Of a DNA stretch of 64,000 bases, positions 47,633 to 60,028 are shown piece after piece (position 1 is the stretch's first letter; each line of letters opens with the position of its first letter). Location: positions 23,476,339 through 23,540,338 of the forward strand of contig NC_089854.1 of NCBI RefSeq assembly GCF_036373705.1. Reading direction: 5' to 3'. The notes below the pieces were generated by a model. The model was not told the origin of the DNA. It worked only from the letters and a program-made list of their open reading frames with translations, and searched no databases. Position numbers and translations under genes: made by a program. This stretch comes from Amia ocellicauda (lineage: Eukaryota; Chordata; Actinopteri; Amiiformes; Amiidae).

Positions 47633-48547
47633 GTAAGGTGCCATCCCATCTGAATTTCAGCTGAATATATTCCTGTTTCTCTGTCTGTCTGTTTGCTTTT
47701 GAATGTAGGAAGCAATGAATAGATACCCAGTTTCAAAGGTTAACCCCAAAGGAGAAAGAAAGACCTTGATGTTCAATGAGATTAACTCTGTGAAGGCTGC
47801 AGAAAGTCAGTGACGGGTATGTGTTTGCATCTCCTCCGAAATCAAGCCCTCGGGCTTGGAAAAGACGGGTAAATGCATAGTTATGAGCACAGAAGCTTTC
47901 TCTCACTTCCTGTCTTTACACTTTCATTCTGCAGTCTATTTTCAATCTGCTGATGGTGGGGATGGTTTACCCTTGCTTTGACATTACTAGTGTGAGTCGA
48001 ATTCCCTGGCGAGAGGGTCATGAATCACATCTGGAGTATAAAATACTGCATCTGATTTCCTTAAATCTGTGCCTTTTTTAAAGAGATATTCCATTGTGAC
48101 ACATATACAAAAGTACAGAGATTGAGTACGGTTTTCTAGGTTACAGTCCAGGTATTCTTCGGGGAGCTGTGTGAGTCTAACCCATTTTCCTGTCACTTAG
48201 TTCTTCCTTTCTGACACTTAGTCGAACCCCATCTTCTGCTCAGTTTTTGTTCCATATTGATATGTTCCTGAGGTCAGTTAGAGTCCCTTGTAGCTGCAGC
48301 ACAGGAACTGAGCATTGGATTATTGTGGTGATGGAGTTATAGTAATCGAGTGCACAGTTTCAATGTAGACTACAATTAGACTAAAAATACAATCTTTTAA
48401 CCCTACTGAAGTAATGACATGAAAACACACACACTCACAAAAGGGAGATTAAATCAGATTAAAATACATTGCTTTTAAAGCGTTTAATATGAAAGAGTAG
48501 TTACACCTGTTTTTAGATGTAAAAAAAAAAAAAAGATTTTGTATAAT

Positions 48548-48647
<100 letters not shown>

Positions 48648-48963
48648 CATTAAACCATTATGTTTAGAGGCTTTATTAGGCAACAGTCAAAAGCAGATAG
48701 TTACAGTGCAAGTGAAGTGTTTTTGCATAGCAGATAATTGTTAATTAGGACGAGAGGGATGCCAATTAACCGCCCTCTTTATGGAGAGGGGCCACTTGCC
48801 TTTGAACTGAAAACTGGAGCAGACGCACCACCAGCTGTGCAGGAACAGCTGTACAGCCAGTGTCACAGGACTTGGCATCTAATTATGATTCCACTTCAAA
48901 TGTTCCTTCCTGCAAGATAAAACTAAACTGTATTCATACACTGATAAATAAAAATGCTGTGGA

Positions 48964-49100
48964 GCAGTGGTTCTCAACCCTGGTCCTGGAGTACCCCCTG
49001 CCCTGCTGGTTTTTGTATCAACTGAGCTCTCAATTACGTAATTGAACCCTTAACAAATATTTTCTTAAATCAGGGCCTTTCAATTATTTTATACAGTAGT
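48964..49100. repeat. Interspersed repeat, possibly SINE-related
   Basis: It begins CAGTGGTTCTCAACCCTGG, followed by TCCTGGAGTACCCCCTG and TGCTGGTTTTT. I recognise this opening as a common fish interspersed repeat, but cannot assign its class. It ends about 100 bases before exon 2. Confidence 0.5.
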
Positions 49101-49203
49101 GGTTTTAAGTTGAGCATAAAATTGTACAAGGAACATAAGCAACGCCTGAGACTGTCTCTCAGTGAATGTCCACAGCAAGATGATCTCCAATGTGCCCCTG
49201 CAG

Positions 49204-49486
49204 GTCCTAATCCCGACAGCATGCTGGAGAGCGGTGCCACGGTCATCAATCACTCGATGATCCTGGTCCAGAGGCTGGAGGCACTGCTGGTCCAGGGCAA
49301 CGGCAGCGATGTGACCCTGCGCGTCCAGACACTGCACTCGGACGAGGTGAAGGTGATCGCAGCCCATGCCCTGGTGCTGTCCCTGCAGAGCGAGGTGTTC
49401 GAGGGGCTGCTGCACAGCCGCAACTCCAGCTCGCTGACCCTGCGGGAGCCAATGGACTGTGCCGCGGTCTTCGACAAGTTCATCAG
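49204..49486 (+). CDS. BTBD17, coding exon 2 (BTB domain)
   Basis: The exon completes a glycine codon and reads GPNPDSMLESGATVINHSM. The BTB/POZ fold is evident in SDVTLRVQTLHSDEVKVIAAH, then ALVLSLQSEVFEGLLHS and DCAAVFDKFIR. The latter is almost identical to the mammalian protein as I recall it. The donor CAG-GTAGGT splits an arginine codon. BTB domains mediate protein dimerisation; this protein's molecular role is not established, though its architecture resembles the galectin-3-binding protein family. Confidence 0.93.
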
Positions 49487-50250
49487 GTAGGTGTCTGGGA
49501 CGGGCCGGCCTGGCACACCTGCACCGCACTGCACGAGGGGTAGACATGTCTGTGTGTCTAGAGGAAAGGTGGAGATATAGTTGGCAATGAAAATAGTTGA
49601 GCTAGCAATGGCAAATTCTGGGTCACAGGGCGATAATGACACATTATAATCTGAATTAAAAAAAATACAAAATATCATCGTTTTGGTTATGTCAATCATT
49701 ACTGTTCATTGTGTCCCTCTTTTAATGAGGGCATAACTGTTTTGTTTTGTAACTGTGTTAGAAATCAGATTAAGGGCTGAACCCCTACATTTATTTTATG
49801 TTCAGGGCAACATTTTAACAAAATCAAACATGTTTTGCTTAATAATGTAATTTGTTAATTAGGACTAAGTGTACAGATTTCAAGTATTACCAGCAGAGTT
49901 CTTGTTCCTGTCAAAAGTGACAGCTACTCTATGGTGTGACTTCATTTCTCACAGATGCTTAGTGTATTTCATATGACCAAGTGGGATGTGTAAAACACAA
50001 AATTATCTTTCACAACTTGCCAACTAAGGCATATGACACGGAGCTGAAGATTTTCCCCCTAACTATGGACCTGTTGTTCCATCTAGTGGCCGTCCACTGA
50101 ATTACAGCGCCCTCGGACGATTTCTGTGCAACTCTGTGCATCTGTAGCAGACAGCAGCAGATCAATATATCAAGCTGCTAATTGGCTGCTGTGGATAACA
50201 GTGAGCTGCGTGCATTCAGCCTGGTCTCTGTGCTCTCTCTCTTTGTGCAG
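49487..50250 (+). other. BTBD17 intron 2
   Basis: 764 bases, GTAGGT donor and TTTGTGCAG acceptor. Nothing else recognised. Confidence 0.85.
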
Positions 50251-51325
50251 GTATCTGTACTGCGGGGAGATTGCAGTGCAGCTGGAACAGGCCATCCCTC
50301 TGCACAAACTGGCCAGTAAATACCGCGTGACAGCCCTGCAGACAGGACTCAGCCTGTACATGACGCAACACCTGGCCAGTGACTCCACCAATGGCCATGT
50401 GGTCAGCTGGTACCACTACGCCATGCAGACAGGGGATGTGGCTCTGAGGGACAGCTGCCTGCAGTTCCTCTCCTGGAACCTGTCCTCGGTCTTCCACAGT
50501 GGGGAGTGGGGCTCAGTGAGCGACGACTTGCTCCTGTCGCTGCTGCAGCGCTCAGACCTCATCTTGCAGAGCGAGCTGGAGCTCTTCGAGGCCCTGGAGG
50601 CCTGGATTGGGCAGAACCAACCGGGGGGCCTGACCATTGAGAACTCCTTGAGGGCCGTGCGATATGCCATGATCTCCCCCCAGCAGCTGTTCCGACTGCA
50701 GAAACAGTCCCCGGTGTTGCTCAAATACCACGAGTCGGTGCGGGACCTGCTGTACATGGCCTTCCAGTTCCACTCCGCCTCCCCTCTACAGCTGGCCAAG
50801 TACTTCGACGTCAACTGCAGCCTCTTCACGCCCCGTAACTACCTCTCGGCAGCCTGGGGGTCCCCTTGGATCATCAACAACCCCACTCGGGACGACCGCA
50901 GCACGAGCTTTCAGACTCAGTTGGGACCCAGTGGCCACGATGCCAGCAAGAAGGTGACCTGGAATGCGCTGTTCTCCCCGCGGTGGCTCCCCGTCAGCCT
51001 GCGGCCTGTGTACACGGAGCACGGCGCCATCCAGGCAGCGCGCTCTGACAACGGCCACCCCCGCATCATCGTCACCCCCGCCACCTCCAGCGCGGACTTT
51101 GCCGGCGTCAGCTTCCAGAAGACGGTGATCGTGGCGGCGCGGCAGCAGGGCAAGGTGGTGGTGCGCCACGTCTACAACTTCCACCAGAGCACCGAGGAGA
51201 CCGGGGACTTCCTGGCGGAGGCCGACCTGCAGAAACGGGCCTCCGAGTACCTCATCGACAGCTCGCTCTACATGCACATCGTGGTCAAGCCCATCTACCA
51301 CAGTCTCATCAAGGCCAAGAAGTGA
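50251..51325 (+). CDS. BTBD17, coding exon 3 (BACK and C-terminal domains)
   Basis: The exon completes the split arginine codon and begins YLYCGEIAVQLEQAIPLHKL. A BACK-like helical region runs over about residues 160-280, including CLQFLSWNLSSVF and DLILQSELELFEALEAW. The C-terminal domain (about 300-483) includes FFDVN-like KYFDVNCSLF, INNPTRDDRSTSFQTQLG, LFSPRWLPVSLRPVY and GVSFQKTVIVAARQQG. These match the human C-terminus closely. TGA is at 51323-51325. GC content and CpG are high relative to flanks, as is usual for this exon. The long antisense frame at 50786-51385 is a composition shadow. Confidence 0.95.
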
Positions 51326-52697
51326 ACCCCTGCACCCCTCGCGCTCCACACATGCCGACACAACAACACACTCAGATCGACACACTCAATACACAGGCGT
51401 GCTGCACATGCCTTTTTGAACATAGAATATAGAGTTTCATGTTTATAGAGGCAGTATGTCTCTTCTAATCATGCTGGAGTTTCACTTGGATGCAATTTCA
51501 AAGTTGCCTATGTTTTTCTTTTCATTTAGTGTAGTAAACGTATAGTAAATAGATACTGACAAGAATCTGGATGTTTTGCTTTGTTTTTTCCCTTGCTTCT
51601 CCAGAACTTCCCTGTCAAGGTTTGATACATCTTATTGACTCTGTCCAGCCTCAAGGATGGATATGAAGAGTACTGCATCACAGTTTGGGGCAGTGAATGC
51701 AGTTTTAGTTTTGGTTGGTAAATAATTATCTATACAACAACGGTTTATCCGAGGTATACATAGTGGCATATGGACACATAATTTCAAACAAACCACATCT
51801 TCTTTGCTCTTACAACCTTAAAAGGAAAAGTTTTTTTTTAATATTTGTAGTTTACCATGCTTTCATAGATATTCTAACTACAAAAACTGCACTAGCCTTT
51901 CATAGTCAGTGTTTACAGAGTAAAATAAAATACATATTTACAATGCTGTCTTAATAAAATATATTGCTAGACTGTGTTTAATGCAAAATGGTCAGTACAG
52001 AACTATTTATAGCGAAATCTCACTATGATGGTGCTAACATTCCTTTCTCCAAGCGGAAGAACAGAGCGAGCAGAGGCCAAGCTACAGCTAACCAAAATCA
52101 CACACATACTCAAGAACACGCAGACACACACACGTTTAGATACATGCATCACGCAACAATTCACAAAGACACACAATTATCATACACACATTACACATGA
52201 TATGCATGATGTCAATGGGGGATACTTTCTATTGCTCCTCAAAATTGAATTGACCCCCAAAATGTATTGTTATAGTCACTGTTATCTCAGACATAATGGG
52301 ATAATTTAATTTATGGGCCAAGACCTGATGCTAAGAAATTATGACCACAAAAATTGAAATTGTCATTTTCATCCATAGCTTTCCCGTGACATGGTCCTCA
52401 GCAGCCTCAGCTGTCTATATCTTAGAGTAACTCGACATCCCATCTGAAAAGCTGTCTTACTGCAGACATTTCTTTGTTGGAGAAGAATCCAATTGTGGCT
52501 AATGGAACCACCAGGAGAGTCTGAAATCCCAGAGTTTGCAGTCTTCTGTGAAAGACTGAAAGCCAGTTTGGGCCTGCCAATTGAGGGACGGTGCATATGA
52601 AGTGAATTCCAGGTTTTATTTCAACGTTTTTCATGCTGCACTTGAATTTTTGCTAGATGGTTGCAAAGGAACACTATCTATTTGCTGTGCTGTATTA

Positions 52698-52698
<1 letters not shown>

Positions 52699-52759
<61 letters not shown>
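52699..52759. repeat. (TTA)n microsatellite
   Basis: About 20 units. It creates poly-Ile and poly-Tyr chance frames. Confidence 0.95.
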
Positions 52760-53321
52760 GTGCTACTTCAGTTCCCAGTCCTTCGGTTCATATTTAGAAC
52801 TCATTGGCACTGTGGTTTGGGACTGAGTCGTGTGGGTTTTGGAAAACTACAGTTGTTCAGAGATGCCAGTCTAGAATTATTATTGATAATTATTATTAAT
52901 GAACAAACATTATCTCTGCTCCTCAATAAAGAGCTCAATTATTTTTCTCAGGCTGCTGTCTGTGTGTTTGTGAGGCCTGCTTCCTGGTAAATGCAGCCTA
53001 CTCAAATCGATGTGTGCTTTAGTGATACCGGATGATGTACTGCTGTGCCGGCGCATCTAAAATGTCAAGGTGTCAATAAACCACTACAGCCCGTTAGTGT
53101 ATTTTTCGAAATATATCTAGTGAAAACAAAGATTTTGTATTACTGTGAAGCTTGTTTTTCACTCCCTGTTGTTGTCCTGCACATTGTTTACATAAATATC
53201 CCAATCTGTGGAAATATAATCACATACCATACTGATGGATAATCAAGATATACCTTGATATTACTAGTACAAAATAGAGCTGTTTTAATTCTTACAGTGC
53301 ATTCTGTTATACCAATAATTA

Positions 53322-53325
<4 letters not shown>

Positions 53326-53386
<61 letters not shown>
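53326..53386. repeat. (AT)n microsatellite
   Basis: About 30 units. Confidence 0.95.
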
Positions 53387-53388
<2 letters not shown>

Positions 53389-53769
53389 TAAAATGGTGCA
53401 TTTCATTTTGGAGACCTGTTTACTGTTAAACTTGCAGTTGCATTTTTACCAAACCTCTGAAAGGCTTGTGTGTACAGGTGTGATCAGTGCCCTCCCATGA
53501 CCCTTTCTTGTGCTCAGTGTGGTGCAGGGCAGGACGGCTCTCTCTGCAGGCTGTTATTATGTAAACAGCAGGGCGCACATGTAGCCTAGGCCCCAAAAAC
53601 TGGAGCGACCTGTTCCTGCACAATACGGCTACTTAAAGGGATGAACTCCAGTACTCACTAGGCTGAAAAATGCAGGAATACCCATTGGTCGACCCATTGT
53701 CGAGTCAACTGTGGTTATAGGGCACGACGTCTCCACCCTCCTCAGTATTGCAATAATTCCCAATTTAAT

Positions 53770-53770
<1 letters not shown>

Positions 53771-53846
<76 letters not shown>
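53771..53846. repeat. (GT)n(AT)n compound microsatellite
   Basis: Six GT units followed by about 32 AT units. Confidence 0.95.
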
Positions 53847-53852
<6 letters not shown>

Positions 53853-54400
53853 ATTTGCATAAAACATGTAGAAATGTGTATAGGTAAACTGTTTATTTTA
53901 TATATGTATTTCTATGTGCAATATTTGATTTGATTTGAAAGTATTTTACTAAAATATGTTGACATAAATAAACAGTCCCAGAATCCAACTGTGGCTAAAA
54001 TAGTGGGCTGATTTATGGGAGGAGGTGATTTGGTTCAGCCTTTGTAGCTTTTAAACTATGTTAACTCTTTATTGACCTGTCTCATTGAAAAACAACATTA
54101 AATGTAGGCTTCTACACAGGATTTGAAGGAAAAAAAATAGTATATAAACGGACTCGTTTTTCCATGAAGTTCCATTTGAAGTTTCAAATATTTTTCTGCA
54201 CGTTGCACATATCTATAAAATTAGTGGAAAAACTCACTTACTTTTAATAGCACAGTGCACAAACATAAAAAGTCAATAATCAATATAAGTTACCTATTAA
54301 GCCTAGCGATTTTTACAAGACAGGGTGCAGGGTGCGATCTGGGACTTTAAAAACAATACTACAAGTACAAATACGTTTGTTGTCGACAGCGGCACTACAG

Positions 54401-54776
54401 TTCCCGTGAGCCTCCGCGCTCAGTGCAGGAAGAACGTCTGTTCACACAGACTCTCACTGATCCAAGTTTGGAGCTTTCAGCTGCCAGCCTTGGCCCATCA
54501 TGTAAGTGCAGCTGAGCTTTCCTTTGCAGTGCAATTGCAAAATCCCCCTTTCCAGCTGATTTTGCAAGGTGTGCATTTCTACTGGCGCCCTCTGCATCGA
54601 GACCTGCAGTCCAGAGGCAAAAACACCCCAGTTGCATGACGATCGGAGGCTGCATTTTGCATCTTTGTTGCAAAGCAAGTCACAGAAGCTCCAGAGCGAC
54701 AGAGATGGAGGGAGGGAGAGAGAGAGAAGGCAAAGTCTTTTGTGCTTCCCCTCCCCCTCTTCAAAGCAAAGGGGAA
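54401..54776 (+). promoter_or_regulatory. Probable MAP2K6 5' UTR and promoter region
   Basis: The stretch before the ATG is less AT-rich than its flanks, with a purine-rich GAGAGAGA run near 54705-54730. I see no TATA box. The start site is unknown. Confidence 0.35.
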
Positions 54777-54795
54777 ATGTCTCTGCCAAAGGGAG
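54777..54795 (+). CDS. MAP2K6, coding exon 1
   Basis: Only 19 coding bases: ATG TCT CTG CCA AAG GGA G, then the donor GTAAGA. MSLPKG parallels the MSQSKG start of human MKK6. The split glycine codon is completed at 62000, in frame with the docking motif, which makes this short exon credible. Confidence 0.8.
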
Positions 54796-55124
54796 GTAAG
54801 ACTATGAAAGTGATCTGTGCAAAACCAAAGAAATGCAATTAGAGCTGCAATCTTTGCAAAGTGCATCGCTGCAGCTCCGGTTGGACCAATGCATTTTTAA
54901 GTTTGAGGCTTTAAAAGGGTCAGTTGCATTTCCTGTTTAGGAGCTGCCCTTTTGCAGAGTTCCTGGTAAGACGATGCTTGCAGCAGTTCAGCTGTATTTT
55001 GACGTTGTTTGCATTCTTCTTACCGGGATTACGGGAGCCCATGCTATTTTTTTTTTTTTTTTTGTATTTGTCAGGCACTCCCACAGAGATTGCAATACGA
55101 ATGCATACGGCTCTTTAAATGTTT

Positions 55125-55127
<3 letters not shown>

Positions 55128-55202
<75 letters not shown>
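55128..55202. repeat. (AT)n microsatellite
   Basis: About 37 units. Confidence 0.95.
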
Positions 55203-55204
<2 letters not shown>

Positions 55205-55984
55205 TGTATAATCGCATATGACACAAACATTGATAGTTTCCCAGGGTAGTTCTCTTCTCACCAACTTTTTGGTTTCCTTGTCTGAATTTCTGCAATAGAT
55301 TTGCAAGGTGCATTGGAAACTTATCTTGCTTGATATAAATATTATGATTTATAGCTAACGATTGGACAAAAGGATCATCACTCAAGTTATATGGTGTCAC
55401 AGTAACTTGTCCGGCGTACAAACGTCTTAAATAGCGCAGGGGTCGTGTTTCATATCAGTCGCTTGCATGCTTGTTTTCTGTCCGTGTGCGCAATGGAAAA
55501 TTGCATTTTGATTTATTTTTTATTATTGGTAGTTCAACAGTCTCATCTTGCAAGCTTTGTTCCTGCATTAATAAATAGGTGGACTTTGTAAATAAATAAA
55601 TAAATAAATAACTTGCTAAAAATAGCAGGTTTGCAGTCTGCTGCTGCAAAACACCGATTCGGGGATAGGCAATTAAAATCTGCAATCAGAAACATAAGCC
55701 GCAGTAATACATGTACAAATATAGCACGATAAACAACATTCAAAAAACAACTATGTTTTTTCGGTTTAGTCTTTGAAAATGTGACTTCATGCAAAACCTT
55801 TACGTCGCAAAAAGGACGTAGTTGCCCTTTAATTGTTATGGACCGTATTGAGCAACGTCTAATTATTGTGGGATTTGGTCATATTGATTAAAATTACTTA
55901 TATTTGCTTTTTCACGCTATGTTAATTTGCAGTGCCGATCATTTAGCGCAGAACAGGGCTTTTAGCTTTTTGTTATATATGGAT

Positions 55985-55986
<2 letters not shown>

Positions 55987-56038
<52 letters not shown>
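55987..56038. repeat. (AT)n microsatellite
   Basis: About 25 units. Confidence 0.95.
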
Positions 56039-56040
<2 letters not shown>

Positions 56041-59000
56041 TGTCCTGTTTGCGGGGTGGGGATACTTCTGTGGTTTGTGCAGTGGATGGCTTTTGTTACG
56101 TTTTCTGGGTGCATCTGTCGCCCAGAGCACATGTACCTGCACAGCTGTTTTGCAGATGTTTGTAGTGAGAGTTGTCTACCTGTGTGTGGCTGGAGGGACA
56201 ATACCCTGCGACAAAAACGCTTCCTTTAAAGATGATTCTATTCTGCACAGCCAATAGAGGCTACAGCTTATAATTATTTTATATAATCAGGATTCTTTGC
56301 TCATATTTGTGATCTGCTCTGCTTGATTATATTTTTCTTTTCCAACATGCACAGTGTAACTAAACCTATGCCAGAGATAAAGACTAGAGGTTCTACATGA
56401 GTTTAGAGTGAGGAGATGTGGGAAACCCTTGTCATATGTTTATGCTGCTGTAATGGAGGTATATCTTTCCAGGGTATACCTAGCACCTTTGTAACAGCCC
56501 ATCAACGGCCATCTCCTCCAACCCATTGTCAAATTAAGTGCAGCCCAGTTGAACCACTGAGTTAGCCTAATTCCCCATTCGCTTTTCTGCAACCCGGTGT
56601 GCGCCAACCACTGAGCTTCACAATCCTGACGTTTGTCATGCAAATCACTTCTGTTTCAGCTGCTGGGATCCTGAATCCCCTTTTTCGACTGGGCAATTGT
56701 TGGTCACGTTCCAGTTCTATAGTAGTTTCTGCTGCAATAACAATAGGATTGTTTGGTGTATTGTCCCAGTGATCCCGGAGATTCCTCCGGGGTTGTGGAC
56801 GCTAAACAGCCTGTGAGCTAGTGCCTGCTTTTTGCCTGCCTTAGCATCAGAATAATTGTGGAAGGAACATATATATGATAGTAGGGGTTTTAAGTGGAGA
56901 TCTGTGCTTCTCAATTTTTTCTGTGATCTTTAGAGTGTTGCTTATGTGGGTCAATATGTAAAATGTTAATATTACCCACAAACCCTGATCACGTTTTTTG
57001 TCGGCTACACAGCTTGGTGCAGATGTTGGCTATGTTGCAATATTTTAAAATGTTGTTAGTAAATGTATATGTATGTAGTGCAGCTAATTGTAGACATAGC
57101 AGGGTATGAAAAGACAAAGCAGCTCATATGTTTCAATCATTCACAGCCAGCACAGATAACAATATTCAGGGCTGATGAGGAAACAAGTTGAGTCAGCATA
57201 CATTTCAATAAAATGGAAAACCTTTTCTTCTACAAGAAGCATTTTGGCAATCGTCGGAAAAACAACTGACCATGTTTACAGCTATATTTTGCATGAGCTG
57301 TTCTGATGTAAGGTAGAAGACCACACCTAAGAGTTTGTTCTTGGTAGAGCATTGTTCTGAAACACCTTTCTAATTTAAACTGCTTTGAGTGGAATAAATC
57401 AAACAAGGAAAACAGTTTAAGATTAATTAGAATTGGTTTTAGTTAACTAGTCATGGTGGCTGGTGACAAATGTTTTGGTCATTTACTGAAGTTAAGCAGG
57501 TAAATAGGTAGTTAGTCATCAATAACTGGTTAAAAACACTTCTAGATGTTTCACGGTGGAGCATGAACTTTGCTCTGTTGTTTTAGACAAGGCAATAAAT
57601 AACTTGGTGTTGTTGTCAAATGCAGAAACAATATCAACAATATTTAGCAAGTCATAATGCACAAATATGCATTCTGGATATTTTCAAAGAAATTTAAATG
57701 TCTGCAGAAAGGGTTTTGCAGCTGTAGTGTGTTACACGTACTGACTGCCATACTAAAAGCAAAATTAATGAATGTGTAACCATACACAAAAATCTTCAAA
57801 TTATTAGTATTTTTTTTTAATTAACTTTTCTTTTTTTTTTTAATTCTTCAAGCCTTTTGAATATAAGAAGAAGAAAAAGCAATCCATTGGAAAGTTCTAG
57901 CTTCAGTACAGTAGTGTGTGGTTTAAAGCCATATTGAAATACTTTGCCTTAACACACCTGTGACATTTTTATATGGTTTACTTGAAGCAGTGAAGGCAGC
58001 GCATATTCACACGGTATGCTTAGCACATTACCTACTTTAATCAGGTTGAGTGAGTTTGGAGATAGAATGTCAACATATTGACGTCTAATTTTAAACACAG
58101 TAGGCCGTGTTTCTTTTCCTTTACATACGTCCAAAACTCAAACTCCTCTAAAAAGCAAACTGAGCGAAGACTAAACTATGACTCCAGTGCGGTGAAATGT
58201 TTGGTTTTGAGAGAATCGGTTACAGAGCAGTTTGTAAATTGAGCCAGCTTGCTCCGATGTTAGTTTACTTTGCAGTTTCTGCCTTGCTTGGTTTCTTTTT
58301 GGTTACATGTTAAAAACCTGTATCTTCTCTTCTTGCGTGTAGTAAAATAAAGTTAAGCCCCCCAAAATGGTAATTGCTTTACATATGAGCCAATAATCCA
58401 TTTAATCCATTTTAACTGTAGAATGCATTCTCCCCTCAGTGCGGTGACTGTATATCATTAATGTCTGCAAGAGGAAGCTGGGTGTGAACTAATGACATCA
58501 CATTTCCCAAAGAAGTTTCTTAACAGCTGTACCTCGAGGGTCTGCCATCTTTGGCGGTGTGTGGTATCCTGCACCCTGCTGAACCACGCGGGCTCTGTGT
58601 GCAGCGATGACTGAAACCACACACACAAGACTTCCCCTACTTCTTCTCAATTCAAAACTATTACCGGTTAATGTGTTTTAAATCTCATGATCAAATCTGA
58701 AACTCTGGCACATGTAGCCGACAGCAGTCGCACACTTGTGAAGGACAGTGCGGGGGAGAGTGTCAGAGCTCAAAGGGTTATTTTAATCCCTGCCCGGGTC
58801 TTCCTCCGAGAAGTCCTGGAATTCCATTGACGGATTCCTGGCATTCCTGGAATTCTGAGCCGAGCAGCGGCCAGGGCCAGCCCGAAGGGGGGGAAAGGCG
58901 GGGACTCGGATTTCGAGAAAGTTGGGATTGGTGCTCGGCATGGGAGAGACAATGTCTGACAAACCAATGCCAGACAATAAATAATCGTGCGAATACGATG

Positions 59001-59336
59001 GCTTAAATGGATCTCCTGGTAGTTCACAAACTAGTAGGGGCAGGGGAGGACAGTATTGTGGCCGGCCTGAGGTGTTGTAGCTGTCTCTGTCCTGAAGCAA
59101 GTCTGGACTATTAACAGTTGTGAGGAGAAGCTCATTGACAGTTACTTTATTTGATGTGTTTTTTTAATTTTATAAATAGTTTACAACTGGTTTGGGGTAA
59201 TGTAAAAACTGTTTACAATCTCATTCATTATATCCTTCCTTGTAAATGAGTGTGAAATATGCATTGTAATCGTTTAGGTCATTCCTTTCCTGTCGATTTA
59301 ATACTTATTTTTTAAACCCATGGAGTGATGTAGACA

Positions 59337-59721
59337 TCTCTATGGGGAAACACGAAAAGAAAAGCAACAGACAATTCTGTGTGTTTAAGAGGAAAAAAAG
59401 GCAGATGTCGGAAAAAAAGATTAAGCTGAATTTCTCTGTAATAAGCAGGTGGTTTTTTACGGGGTTTTGTTAAAAGCCCCACACTATTTTTGCAATACTA
59501 TTATTACCTGGATCTTACTTTATTTGTTAATAGCAAAAATGATTAAATCTTCGAGGTGCACACAATCCCATTACATTGTGCCAAAAATAAACCAGGTTGT
59601 AAAATAAGAGTTTATTACACAGAGAAAATCCGGCTTACTCTCTTTTTTGACATTGGTCTTTTTTTTCTTCTTTTAAACATACAGAATTGTCTGTTGTTTC
59701 TTTTTGTGTTTCCCATAGAGA
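59337..59721. mobile_element. 385-bp inverted-repeat element (MITE-like)
   Basis: The left arm begins TCTCTATGGGGAAACACG and the right arm, reverse-complemented, begins TCTCTATGGGAAACACA. The block CAACAGACAATTCTGT is identical in both arms. Similarity continues inward for about 110-130 bases, with small indels, to TTTCTCTGT. The middle part is unique. A clear target duplication is not visible. Confidence 0.75.
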
Positions 59722-59983
59722 CGGAACTCTGAAAGCAAAGCTAAAATTAGTCAAGACATCCTGAGTGTAAGTCACCCATAACACAAAACACCATCTTGAA
59801 TAACAAAATCAGAAATATTCTCCGCTAAAATGAAAAATCTTATGTAATATTCTGTTAATTCAGCTGTCAAAGTGTTTCTCACCAGGCTCTTGGTATTATT
59901 CTTAAAACCACTGTTGGCTCGGCTTAAAACAAACTATGGGTAAAGTATTTCCTGCCATGAACGCAAATGATGTAATCCATGCA

Positions 59984-59989
<6 letters not shown>

Positions 59990-60026
<37 letters not shown>
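59990..60026. repeat. (CT)n microsatellite
   Basis: About 18 units. Confidence 0.95.

Positions 60027-60028
<2 letters not shown>

Larger units (their letters stand above)
51326..54400. other. Intergenic region, BTBD17 to MAP2K6
   Basis: The first part is BTBD17 3' UTR. It contains (TTA)n at 52699-52759, (AT)n at 53326-53386 and (GT)n(AT)n at 53771-53846. I recognise no gene. Confidence 0.4.

Noticed and set aside
50786-51385. 199-codon antisense ORF
   Set aside because: Composition shadow of BTBD17 exon 3, rich in Val, Gly and Arg as expected for antisense of GC-rich coding sequence.
53255-53500. ORFs with long Ile-Tyr runs (also 54974-55249, 52581-52826, 39676-39945)
   Set aside because: Translations of AT or TTA microsatellites.
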